This document shows positions 6,711 through 13,483 of a DNA stretch of 15,543 bases, in pieces. The position numbers were made by a program, and so were the translations under genes. The stretch comes from Lagierella sp. (lineage in GTDB: Bacteria > Bacillota > Clostridia > Tissierellales > Peptoniphilaceae). The notes below the pieces were generated by a model. The model ran no database searches and was not told the origin of the DNA. It saw only the letters and a program-made list of their open reading frames with translations. The stretch covers positions 1 through 15,543 of the forward strand of contig NZ_JASBYU010000025.1 in NCBI RefSeq assembly GCF_029983815.1. The letters run 5' to 3'. The first letter of the stretch is position 1. Every line of letters begins with the position of its first letter.

Positions 6711-7211
6711 ATGTTTCAGGATGAAGCTGGATTTGGTCGCATAAACAAGCCAAAATACTGCTGGTGTAACAATAAAATAAGACCATCAGTACCATGTCAT
6801 CACATAAGAGAATATAGATATGCTTATGGAGCAGTAGAGCCTATCACAGGTGAAAATTTCTTTTTAATCCTGCCATATTGTAATACAGATTGTATGAATG
6901 TCTTTTTACAAGAATTGTCTAAACAATATAGTGATGATGTGATTTTACTAGTTTGTGATGGTGCATCTTGGCATAAATCAAAGACACTTAATACACCTGA
7001 AAATATAGTTATTACGCATATTCCACCATACACTCCAGAGATGAACCCCATAGAACAAATTTGGAAACAAATAAGATCTATGGGATTCAAGAATGAATTC
7101 TTTAATTTTCTAGCAGATGTGGTAGACAGATTATGTGAAACTATAAATATGATTACAAAAGATATGGTGAAAAGTATTACGAGTAGAGATTGGCTAGAAG
7201 TCCCGTTTTAA
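6711..7211 (+). CDS. IS630 transposase, C-terminal frame (DDE catalytic domain)
   Basis: This is the catalytic half. The acidic residues are D in FQDEAGFG, D in LVCDGASWHKS and E in PEMNPIEQIW, with about 31 residues between the last two. PPYTPEMNPIEQ is the family hallmark. The ATG at 6711 is probably not a real start: the frame is open upstream to 6618 and is entered by frameshift at 6648-6654. All catalytic motifs and the C-terminus (TSRDWLEVPF) are intact, so the element could be active. A strong hairpin follows the stop codon. Confidence 0.88.
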   Translation: MFQDEAGFGRINKPKYCWCNNKIRPSVPCHHIREYRYAYGAVEPITGENFFLILPYCNTDCMNVFLQELSKQYSDDVILLVCDGASWHKSKTLNTPENIVITHIPPYTPEMNPIEQIWKQIRSMGFKNEFFNFLADVVDRLCETINMITKDMVKSITSRDWLEVPF

Positions 7212-7218
7212 ATGCAGA

Positions 7219-7267
7219 ATAGTATAAGAAGGTAGGCACATTTTAAGTAACCTACCTTATATACTAT
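7219..7267. terminator. Hairpin between convergent transposase and exported-protein genes
   Basis: ATAGTATA...GGTAGG (7219-7236) pairs with CCTACC...TATACTAT (7251-7267), broken only by one small bulge, with a 14-base loop. The right arm overlaps the right inverted repeat of the IS. No clear T run follows on either strand, so termination efficiency is uncertain. It could also insulate the transposase from outside transcription. Confidence 0.6.
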
Positions 7268-7298
7268 CCAAATGCTAAACCGTATTTTACTAACCCTA

Positions 7299-7916
7299 TT
7301 ATATTTTAAAATTTCTAGCTACAGTTAAAGTTGTAGAATTGGAAGGGTCCTCCTTTAATTCATCGCCGAGAATTTTACCTACAGATTTATCAAAGATAAA
7401 TTCTCCAGTTGCTGAGGCTCTAAAACCTTCTTCTGTTTCATCATTTATATTGAATCCGCCGTTACGAAAGCCAATAAAGGGTTCGTCTCCATAGATATAC
7501 TGGAAACCTGAATCCAATAAAGTGGTAGTATTATCTGTTTTGTTTACAAGTACAACTGATTCGGAGTACATTGTCAATTTGACAATTCCTTTATTTTCTG
7601 TTGGAACATCAATATCTTCTTTAAGGGTTCTAAACTCAACTTCAACATTCTTATCTTTATGTTCTTGCTTTGTCTTTTCCTCTAGATTTGTCAATTTCTT
7701 TTCTTCATCCTTCAACTTAAAGTCGGGGATATTGCCGACTATTTCCATAGCTTTTAAATATCTTTCACGACTATTTTCTTGTTCAGCGACTATGTCAGAA
7801 ATCCTAGGAAAGCCTTCGTTTTTCTGATCTTTCGTGGAAAAATAGAATACAACAAGTCCAAGTACTACAATTAATAATAACCCAATTCCAAGGCGTTTAC
7901 TTTGAGAACTCTTCAT
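7299..7916 (-). CDS. Membrane-anchored exported protein, unknown function (tandem paralogue 2)
   Basis: This 205-residue protein has a short basic start (MKSSQSKRLG) and one N-terminal membrane helix (about 10-27), so the rest should lie outside the cell. A charged, probably coiled-coil stretch spans about 75-97 (KDEEKKLTNLEEKTKQEHKD). The C-terminal 60 residues match the upstream gene: GFRNGGFN then FRASATGEFIFDKSVG here, against RFEHGGFN then FRLSATGYFVMDASVG there, and both end in a short FKI or FNI. I do not recognise the family. It starts two bases after the stop of the upstream gene without a clear ribosome site, so it is probably translationally coupled. It lies outside both RiPP-like operons, so any link with them is only positional. 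Confidence 0.83.
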   Translation of the reverse strand: MKSSQSKRLGIGLLLIVVLGLVVFYFSTKDQKNEGFPRISDIVAEQENSRERYLKAMEIVGNIPDFKLKDEEKKLTNLEEKTKQEHKDKNVEVEFRTLKEDIDVPTENKGIVKLTMYSESVVLVNKTDNTTTLLDSGFQYIYGDEPFIGFRNGGFNINDETEEGFRASATGEFIFDKSVGKILGDELKEDPSNSTTLTVARNFKI

Positions 7917-7918
7917 GG

Positions 7919-8554
7919 CTATATATTAAATGTAGTGCTTAAAGTCATTGTTTTAGATCTTATCTGTCCAGAAGTGCCTACACTAAAGAAAGGTCCACCA
8001 ACACCTACTGAAGCATCCATGACAAAATACCCGGTAGCACTTAACCTAAAGCTTCTATCACCCAATAAATATTTATTAAACCCACCGTGCTCAAATCTTA
8101 TTAAATATCTACTTCCTGTCGCAACAGGCGCACCTATACTATCAATTTTGGTATAAGATAAATCGTTCCTATCATGTATAACTCTTACTTCGACAGTGAA
8201 TTGTATAGTTATTTTGCCAACCTTTACACTATTGAAGGTAGTAGCTGTCCTAGAATAAGTTTTATAGGATATATAATAATTTGGACTTCTTAATAATTTA
8301 TGATTCTCTGAGTTAGAATTTAATATATCGTATTCTTCTTTTTCTACTATTCTTTTGGCTTCGGCATAAGACATATTATCATTAATTGCCTTTGACAAAA
8401 CGTATCTTTCTTGAGAATTTTCATCTGCCTCTAAATAAGCTGTCCGCAAGGAATTCAACCTTTTTTCACTTGTTACTACTGAAGCATAGCTAGTAGTAGA
8501 TACGGCCATTGCTATAGCAAAAGACAACAAAATAAACTTACCAAACGTTTTCAT
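7919..8554 (-). CDS. Secreted protein, unknown function (tandem paralogue 1)
   Basis: This protein is 211 residues long when started at the ATG (8554) preceded by GGAGG at ideal spacing; a start four codons earlier would overlap that site. A Sec signal peptide is clear: MKTFGK, a hydrophobic core, and probable cleavage after SYA or YAS. The mature part begins with a helical, charged region and ends in a conserved domain shared with the downstream gene (GGFN, SATGYFVMDASVG, TTFNI). The glycine-rich insert GVGGPFFSVGTSG is unique to this copy. No family is recognised. A consensus promoter lies upstream. The pair looks like a tandem duplication in which one copy is released and the other stays membrane-anchored. 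Confidence 0.83.
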   Translation of the reverse strand: MKTFGKFILLSFAIAMAVSTTSYASVVTSEKRLNSLRTAYLEADENSQERYVLSKAINDNMSYAEAKRIVEKEEYDILNSNSENHKLLRSPNYYISYKTYSRTATTFNSVKVGKITIQFTVEVRVIHDRNDLSYTKIDSIGAPVATGSRYLIRFEHGGFNKYLLGDRSFRLSATGYFVMDASVGVGGPFFSVGTSGQIRSKTMTLSTTFNI

Positions 8555-8589
8555 AATTACCTCCATTTTTTAATTTTTGACTCTTTTAC

Positions 8590-8618
8590 ATTCTATCATT
8601 TCTTATTATTGTTGTCAA
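8590..8618 (-). promoter_or_regulatory. Consensus promoter of the tandem exported-protein operon
   Basis: On the minus strand TTGACA (8618-8613) and TAGAAT (8595-8590) are 17 bases apart, about 35 bases upstream of the start codon at 8554. Confidence 0.75.
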
Positions 8619-8748
8619 GATAAATTAGAAATTTTTGCATGAAAATATTTAGATTTATAGAATTAGCATTAAATTACGAGAGTTTGACAGGTAAATTAGA
8701 TTCTAAATTAACATATTGGTAAATGTTATATAAATGTAATATTTCTTC

Positions 8749-8761
8749 GGGGGGGGGTGGG
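8749..8761 (+). repeat. Nine-G homopolymer tract followed by TGGG
   Basis: Nine consecutive G (8749-8757), then T and three more G, stand out in this AT-rich intergenic DNA. The tract lies between two divergent promoters, 23 bases upstream of the -35 box at 8781. G tracts of this length are prone to slippage, so the tract could tune promoter strength by length; this is inference. Confidence 0.7.
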
Positions 8762-8780
8762 TTAAAAAATAGCGAAACTC

Positions 8781-8809
8781 TTGATTTAATAAAAAACATT
8801 AGCTATAAT
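8781..8809 (+). promoter_or_regulatory. Promoter for the 8902 gene (possibly also for cluster 2)
   Basis: TTGATT (8781-8786) and TATAAT (8804-8809) are exactly 17 bases apart. The leader to the start codon is about 85 bases and holds no obvious strong fold. Only a weak AT-rich hairpin separates this gene from cluster 2, so read-through is possible. Confidence 0.7.
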
Positions 8810-8901
8810 AGTTTTAAGTTAATCAACTAAAGGATTTTTGGATAGAGATTGTCAATATTTTTAGCTGATTTTAATGGGAACCTTTCCAGAGGAGGAGAAA
8901 A

Positions 8902-9315
8902 ATGTCAAAAAATGGTAAGCTAGTATTAGGTGTTGTAGTTGTTCTTTTAATAGGTGTTGGTGTGTATTGGTTTAGTCAGTCTAATGACTATGCAAGTAAT
9001 TTTGAAGGTCAGACATACTCCTATACTTTTAAAGAAAATAAAGAGGAATACAAAAATGGTTACAGGTACAATATTCTATTCTTTCAAAAAGACAAGATAA
9101 CCGTGGATGCAGTCGAAAAAATTGGTGAACTTCCTGAGAATGTGGATATTGACCAAAAAGGAGATAGACAAGTTAATAAAGAGTTTAAAAATCCAGTCTA
9201 CAATAAAGAAAAAAACATCATAACAGCTGATGGTTTAGAAGAAGTCATCAATGTAATTGACATAGACAATTTGGAATATAATGGAAACGTTTATACAAAA
9301 GAAGTAAAAAAGTAA
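8902..9315 (+). CDS. Membrane-anchored small protein, paralogue of the lipoprotein at 1844
   Basis: This 137-residue protein has a ribosome site GGAGGAG six bases upstream. One N-terminal helix (about 6-24, KLVLGVVVVLLIGVGVYWF) anchors it, and there is no lipobox. The outer domain of about 110 residues aligns with the lipoprotein at 1844: YNILFFQKDKITVDA, then NPVYNKEKNIITADGLEEV, then LEYNGNVYT near the C-terminus. So the same domain is anchored in two ways. No named family is recognised. It sits directly upstream of cluster 2 in the same direction and could be its first gene, but the 87-base gap holds a weak hairpin and a possible second promoter. Confidence 0.83.
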   Translation: MSKNGKLVLGVVVVLLIGVGVYWFSQSNDYASNFEGQTYSYTFKENKEEYKNGYRYNILFFQKDKITVDAVEKIGELPENVDIDQKGDRQVNKEFKNPVYNKEKNIITADGLEEVINVIDIDNLEYNGNVYTKEVKK

Positions 9316-9338
9316 AATAAGTCTAGGTTTATTTACTT
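9310..9338 (+). terminator. Weak AT-rich hairpin after the 8902 gene
   Basis: AAGTAAAATAA (9310-9320) pairs with TTTATTTACTT (9328-9338) apart from a one-base bulge or shift. The stem is almost purely A-T, so it would end transcription only partly and leave some read-through into cluster 2. Confidence 0.35.
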
Positions 9339-9360
9339 AAATAAAACACAATAGCATTAT
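9332..9360 (+). promoter_or_regulatory. Possible promoter of cluster 2
   Basis: TTTACT (9332-9337) and CATTAT (9355-9360) are 17 bases apart, with an alternative -10 TATACT at 9358-9363. Matches are moderate and the region is AT-rich, so this is tentative. Confidence 0.35.
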
Positions 9361-9402
9361 ACTATCACTTAATTTCTAATTTAAAATATCAAGGAGTCTA
9401 CT

Positions 9403-9840
9403 ATGTATACTAATTGTAAGCCTAAGAAGAGTGAATTTAATAAGATGATAAAAATATATCTTATTTTGTTAATTTTATGTATGGCTTCAGCTTGCTCTTT
9501 AAAGAGTAGTAATTTTTCTAAAGAAAAAATTATTTTAGAAGATGGGTCCGAATATAATTTTAATATAGATGACGGGATATATTTTGAATATGATAAGTTA
9601 AGCTATGCAAAACAATTAGATTATAAAGTAAAGAAAGATGGAAGTCTGGGAATATATGCTAAAGGAGAAGAAGGACTTCTGGAAATAAATGTTAACAATA
9701 AGGGTACAACAGAAGAAATACATCTTAGTGGAAAAGAAGAAGAGACAAAAAATATTACTCTTAAGGAAGGTCAAGTCGTGGAAATAGAAGTTAAAGCAGA
9801 CAATCATAAAGGTAGTTTTAGTATTGAGGTGGAGTATTGA
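9403..9840 (+). CDS. Lipoprotein coupled to the cluster 2 maturase (candidate immunity or accessory protein)
   Basis: The protein has 145 residues. AAGGAG seven bases upstream supports the start at 9403, giving an extended basic N-region before the hydrophobic stretch (about 16-27) and the lipobox MASAC, with C31 as lipid anchor. The mature part of about 115 residues is strand-rich and charged and ends in NITLKEGQVVEIEVKADN followed by HKGSFSIEVEY, like a small extracellular beta-sandwich. I recognise no named family. Its stop codon overlaps the TTG start of the radical SAM gene (TTGA), so the two are translationally coupled. A surface lipoprotein locked to a peptide maturase could protect the producer or assist export; this is inferred from position. 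Confidence 0.82.
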   Translation: MYTNCKPKKSEFNKMIKIYLILLILCMASACSLKSSNFSKEKIILEDGSEYNFNIDDGIYFEYDKLSYAKQLDYKVKKDGSLGIYAKGEEGLLEINVNNKGTTEEIHLSGKEEETKNITLKEGQVVEIEVKADNHKGSFSIEVEY

Positions 9841-11117
9841 AAAAATCTTTTTATAATATCATAGTTGAAATAGAAGAAAAGGGTGGCGCTGCACTATATA
9901 ATACTAAAACAAACTCATTGGCCTTTCTAAACATGGATGAAGTAGAGTTGTTTAAAAAGGATCTTAATAACAATGAATGGGAAGATTCAACTTGGGAGAA
10001 ATTATACCAAGGAGGATATATTGTTCCTGATGAAATAAATGAATTAGATGAGATAAAATATAGACTAAACAAAAGTAGGTTTGATACCAATCATCTTCAA
10101 TTGACCATTGCACCCACAGCAGACTGTAATTTTAGATGTTCCTATTGTTATGAAAAGTTGAATTTAAAAAAAGCTTACATGGAAGATGGAACAATTGATA
10201 GTCTTTTATCATTTATTGAAAACCAAAGTAAGACTATAGATAAATTAGATGTGTGTTGGTATGGAGGAGAACCATTACTTGCTATAAAAACAGTTGAAAA
10301 AATTTCCAATAAGATTTTAGAGCTCAGGGATAAGTATAAATTTATGTTTGATAGCAGTATTATAACTAATGGTTTGTTATTGAATAGACAAATGGTTATA
10401 AAATTAAATAATTTGAATATTTCCAGTTATCAGGTAACTCTAGACGGGACGGAAGAACAGCATAATCGAAGAAGATTTCAAGTTAATGGGGAAGGATCTT
10501 TTGACAGTATAATTAAAAATTTAACTGAAATCAATGATATTTGTCCAGATATTAATATTAGAATAAACATCGATAGGAATAATCTAAAAGAATTAGACGA
10601 ATTGATAGCTTTAATAAAAGAAATAGACCTAAATAATAAATACTATCCATATCTAGGAAGAATAGAAAGTTATAACGATATTTATAACAAAGATTTATGT
10701 TTCAACATGAATGACTTTTATCAAATTCAAAGGGATTTTGCTAAAAAATATTACAAAAATGAACTATTAAATTTATACCCCTCTTTGAAAGGAAACTTTT
10801 GTTGTGCAGACTGTATCAATAGCTTTGTGGTCTCACATGATGGATATTTATATAAGTGTTGGTCAGACTTAGGCACTAGAAGTAAAGCTGTAGGAAAGCT
10901 GGTAGATGGTGATATTAAATATTTTAGAAAACCTTACTATTACAATCTTATAAATTATGATCCTACAGATGATGATAGTTGCAAGAAGTGTAAATTTTTG
11001 CCAATTTGCATGGGAGGTTGTCCATACGAAAGGATTATAAATAATAAAAAGCAGTGTCTTAAAAAGACAAAAAACATGCATTCATTCATTAAGGACTTAT
11101 GTTTAGAGATGTTATAA
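9837..11117 (+). CDS. Radical SAM/SPASM peptide maturase, cluster 2
   Basis: This 426-residue enzyme probably modifies the two Cys-rich peptides encoded downstream. The start is a TTG overlapping the upstream stop, preceded by GAGGTGGAG. Residues 1-80 (YNTKTNSLAFLNMDEVELFK, GGYIVPD) match the N-terminal domain common in peptide-maturing SPASM enzymes. The cluster motif is CNFRCSYC (C97, C101, C104), then WYGGEP at 141-146. The SPASM region includes CC and C at 322-326, C341 after SHDGYLYK, the CX2CX5CX3C group (C382, C385, C391, C395), then C407 and C422. The general type resembles the maturases described with Cys-rich clostridial peptides (CcpM, Clo7bot); that assignment is from memory and uncertain. 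It is only distantly related to the cluster 1 maturase. Confidence 0.93.
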   Translation: MKKSFYNIIVEIEEKGGAALYNTKTNSLAFLNMDEVELFKKDLNNNEWEDSTWEKLYQGGYIVPDEINELDEIKYRLNKSRFDTNHLQLTIAPTADCNFRCSYCYEKLNLKKAYMEDGTIDSLLSFIENQSKTIDKLDVCWYGGEPLLAIKTVEKISNKILELRDKYKFMFDSSIITNGLLLNRQMVIKLNNLNISSYQVTLDGTEEQHNRRRFQVNGEGSFDSIIKNLTEINDICPDINIRINIDRNNLKELDELIALIKEIDLNNKYYPYLGRIESYNDIYNKDLCFNMNDFYQIQRDFAKKYYKNELLNLYPSLKGNFCCADCINSFVVSHDGYLYKCWSDLGTRSKAVGKLVDGDIKYFRKPYYYNLINYDPTDDDSCKKCKFLPICMGGCPYERIINNKKQCLKKTKNMHSFIKDLCLEML

Positions 11118-11156
11118 CAAAATTAATATAAGAATTATATAAGGAGAGAGTAATCT

Positions 11157-11348
11157 ATGAAAATCTTAGTTTGTGGAAATGTCAATAATAATTTTTGCTT
11201 CGTAAATTGTGGTGAAAATACCTGTGGTGAATATGCTGTAATATGTGTACAAAAAAATTGTGTTGCGAAATGTTCGACATTATCTATGGCTTGTCTTCCT
11301 GCAAAACCTGGTAGGCTTCCACCCTATAGAAGGAGTGTATTAAAATGA
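11157..11348 (+). CDS. Cys-rich RiPP-like precursor peptide A, cluster 2
   Basis: This 63-residue peptide has AAGGAGAG seven bases upstream and lies 39 bases after the maturase gene. It has eight cysteines, at 6, 14, 18, 23, 30, 35, 39 and 46. From C18 on it follows CX4CGEX4CX4CX10C, the same spacing as peptide B. The leader is very short (MKILVCGNVNNN), so the modified part would begin close to the N-terminus. A basic, proline-rich tail (LPAKPGRLPPYRRSVLK) follows the last cysteine and may be a follower removed later. Cysteine density and position beside a SPASM enzyme support a thioether-type modified peptide, but the bonds cannot be predicted. The Clo7bot/CLI_3235-type Cys-rich clostridial peptides are the closest class I can name, with low certainty. 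Confidence 0.85.
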   Translation: MKILVCGNVNNNFCFVNCGENTCGEYAVICVQKNCVAKCSTLSMACLPAKPGRLPPYRRSVLK

Positions 11349-11536
11349 GGTTTTTAATATTTAATAATATATTAAATTCTAAATCCCTAAATTGTAAGAA
11401 GAACGTTTGTGGTGAAGTCGCATCCTTATGTTTAGCTAAAACTTGTTTAAAAGACTATAATGACACAAAATCATTTTGTGAGGGGCTTATGATAACTGAT
11501 AAAAATAATACTAAAGTAAAAGCGATCATAAAATGA
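11345..11536 (+). CDS. Cys-rich RiPP-like precursor peptide B, cluster 2
   Basis: This 63-residue peptide overlaps peptide A by four bases (ATGA), with AAGGAG upstream, so both are made from coupled translation. Its five cysteines (17, 22, 29, 34, 45) match those of peptide A at 18, 23, 30, 35 and 46 one for one, including CGE after the second. The three extra cysteines of A (6, 14, 39) are absent. The N-terminus (MRFLIFNNILNSKS) parallels MKILVCGNVNNN, and the tail (TDKNNTKVKAIIK) is basic. Equal length, overlap and cysteine pattern suggest a two-peptide product, or one enzyme acting on two substrates. Confidence 0.85.
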   Translation: MRFLIFNNILNSKSLNCKKNVCGEVASLCLAKTCLKDYNDTKSFCEGLMITDKNNTKVKAIIK

Positions 11537-11565
11537 TAAAATTATAATTTAATTTCAGGGATGTC

Positions 11566-11639
11566 AAAAGCTCAAGATTTGTATAATATGGTGATTAAGC
11601 GACTATGTACTCAACAAAAGTTATAAATCTTGGGCTTTT
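11566..11639 (+). promoter_or_regulatory. Long-range hairpin between precursors and exporter (attenuator)
   Basis: AAAAGCTCAAGATTT (11566-11580) pairs with AAATCTTGGGCTTTT (11625-11639) through 15 positions with a single T-G wobble, across a 44-base loop. The arm ends in four T. It looks like a partial terminator that lowers exporter message relative to peptide message. It also covers the TTG at 11630, which argues against that codon as the start of the exporter. Confidence 0.65.
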
Positions 11640-11692
11640 ATAATTATGTAATGCAAAATATTTCAAGTTTCTTGGGGGACAGTGAAAAGGTT

Positions 11693-13264
11693 ATGTCTTT
11701 TTATAGGCTTTTTAATAAGTATTTAATGAAGTATAAATCAAATCTATTCATATATTTTGCTTTGGGATTAGTGACTACAGTGCTAAATTTAACATCACCA
11801 TACATAATAAGTAATTATATGGATATTCTAATAGAATCAAAATCTTTGTTTAAAGTTAAGCAATATGGAATCCTATTTGCCTTGATAAATATCCTCTTAC
11901 TATTATTTTCATACTTAGAACAAAGAGTATATTTAAAGATGCAACTACAAGCTTCTTTTCTTTTAAATAGGGATCTTTTAAACCACTATCAAAATATTTC
12001 TCTTACTTGTTCTGAAAAATTTGACAAGTCATATATTACACAGCAATTCAATAATGACTCCAACCTATTAACCATATTTCTATTAGACTTGATAAAGAAA
12101 TTAATTCCTAATATAATATTGGTATTAGTCTCAAGTTTTATATTATTTACGTTAAACAAGTTAATCTTTGTTATTGTATTTTTGTCCACATTACTTTATA
12201 TAGGTCTGTTCACGTTTATGAGAAAAGAACTATATATCGTTAATAATAGACTTTTAGAAAGCAAATCGGATTATTTTTATAATTCCTTTAGACAAATAGA
12301 TAATGTAAAATCAGTCAAATTACAAGGCATTCAAAGAGAATTAATTTCTTCTTTAGTTAAGTCTTTTAATATACTGACATCCGCTGCAAAGAGGCACCTT
12401 AACATTGAATATCTTTATTCAAGTTTAGATAATATTATTCAAACTGTGTTACAAATCTTTGCCTTTATATTTGGAGGATACTTGGTAATGACAAGTCAAC
12501 TAACAGTTGGCAAACTGATATTAATTACAGTGTTCTTTAACTATATACTAACAACCCTCAATTATTTTTTTGGTTTGGGAGAAGAAATACAGATGGCTAG
12601 GACTATGCTAGACCGGACTAATGCAATTTTGAATGTAAAACCAGAAACTAATGGAAAAACTATCCTTGATGAGATTAACTCTATCAGTATTAAAGACCTT
12701 GGTTTTTCCTATGGAGAAGGAAATGTCTTTAGAAACTTCAATTATGATTTTTATCCAAGCAATATTTATTTAATAAAAGGTGAAAATGGTAAAGGAAAAT
12801 CTACATTAGTAAATTTAATTTGTGGTTTATACATAGATGAGTTTACTGGGGAAATTTCTATAAATAATATCAATATAAAGGAAATAGACATGGTTCACTT
12901 GAGAAAAGAAAAAATTTCTTTTGTAGAGCAAAAACCTTTCTTCTTTGAAGATAAAATTTCAACAATTTTAAGTTCTAATAATGAACACAATATCATAACT
13001 GACCTAGGGTTTAGTTCAGATAGGATAAAATCAAAGATTGATGAAAATAAATTATCCGGAGGAGAGTTACAGAAAATATCAATTTTGACTGTATTATCCA
13101 AAAAAGCGTCTTTGATTATTTTTGATGAGCCAACTTCAAATATGGATAAAAAATCAAAGGAGTATTTCTTTGAGTATATACAAAAATTAAAAAAAGATAA
13201 GATAATAATCTTGATTAGCCATGAAGAAATTGGGTTTCAACCAGATTATACAATAAATTTATAG
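11693..13264 (+). CDS. ABC exporter half-transporter, cluster 2
   Basis: The protein has 523 residues from the ATG at 11693. The frame is open from a TTG at 11630 and another ATG lies at 11651, but the first is buried in the hairpin and neither has a ribosome site. For 11693, GGGGGA lies somewhat far upstream and AAAAGG rather close, so the start is uncertain. About six membrane helices fill the first 300 residues. The ATPase has Walker A GENGKGKS (363-370), Q-loop FVEQKPF, a canonical LSGGE signature (454-458), Walker B LIIFDEP (474-480) and switch LISHEE. There is no C39 peptidase domain. It should export the modified Cys-rich peptides as a homodimer. The last 19 coding bases form the start of a 74-bp repeat that recurs after the protease gene. 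Confidence 0.88.
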   Translation: MSFYRLFNKYLMKYKSNLFIYFALGLVTTVLNLTSPYIISNYMDILIESKSLFKVKQYGILFALINILLLLFSYLEQRVYLKMQLQASFLLNRDLLNHYQNISLTCSEKFDKSYITQQFNNDSNLLTIFLLDLIKKLIPNIILVLVSSFILFTLNKLIFVIVFLSTLLYIGLFTFMRKELYIVNNRLLESKSDYFYNSFRQIDNVKSVKLQGIQRELISSLVKSFNILTSAAKRHLNIEYLYSSLDNIIQTVLQIFAFIFGGYLVMTSQLTVGKLILITVFFNYILTTLNYFFGLGEEIQMARTMLDRTNAILNVKPETNGKTILDEINSISIKDLGFSYGEGNVFRNFNYDFYPSNIYLIKGENGKGKSTLVNLICGLYIDEFTGEISINNINIKEIDMVHLRKEKISFVEQKPFFFEDKISTILSSNNEHNIITDLGFSSDRIKSKIDENKLSGGELQKISILTVLSKKASLIIFDEPTSNMDKKSKEYFFEYIQKLKKDKIIILISHEEIGFQPDYTINL

Positions 13265-13319
13265 CATCAAAAATTTGATTCTTATCTAAGTATCCAGTTT
13301 TATTCTATTATATTGTGGT
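13246..13319 (+). repeat. 74-bp perfect direct repeat, copy 1 (end of ABC gene and spacer)
   Basis: The repeat starts inside the last codons of the ABC gene (TTATACAATAAATTTATAG) and ends in ATTGTGGT. It is identical at all 74 positions to 14830-14903, offset by 1584 bases. The S41-type protease gene lies entirely between the copies. Confidence 0.95.
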
Positions 13320-13483
13320 GTGGAAAATTGTTACTTGAGCGTTCTAATACAAATCTAAAATAAAGAAGAATTGTAAAAAAAGAATTAAATAGTAAACACA
13401 ATAGAACTCTATACATGGTAAAAATAAAATATATACCAATAAAATAAAAAATAGCTTGAAAGGTAGTCATCAAAGGAAAAATA
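13320..13483 (+). other. Spacer before the protease gene
   Basis: Very AT-rich and without a convincing coding frame, clear -35/-10 pair or strong hairpin. It belongs to the segment between the 74-bp repeats and has no counterpart after copy 2. Confidence 0.5.

Larger units (their letters stand above)
6169..7273 (+). mobile_element. IS630-family insertion sequence, about 1.1 kb
   Basis: The element is defined by an IS630-type transposase and by candidate inverted ends just outside it. ATTTGGTAGAATATAAG (6169-6185) matches the complement of 7256-7273 at 16 positions, with one base inserted and one mismatch. The exact outer ends are uncertain, since IS630 elements normally sit between TA dinucleotides and I cannot fix which ones. 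An 11-base direct repeat (CGTATTTTACT) lies just outside at 6153-6163 and 7281-7291. It separates cluster 1 from the tandem exported-protein genes. Confidence 0.7.

Noticed and set aside
7522..8156. Plus-strand frames of 84-101 codons opposite the tandem exported genes
   Set aside because: Shadows of the two related minus-strand genes, whose shared domain, signal peptide, promoter and ribosome site show which strand is real.
11630..11692. TTG start of the cluster 2 exporter at 11630
   Set aside because: The codon lies inside the right arm of the attenuator hairpin and has no ribosome site; the ATG at 11693 gives the usual short N-terminus before the first membrane helix, though its own site is not ideal.
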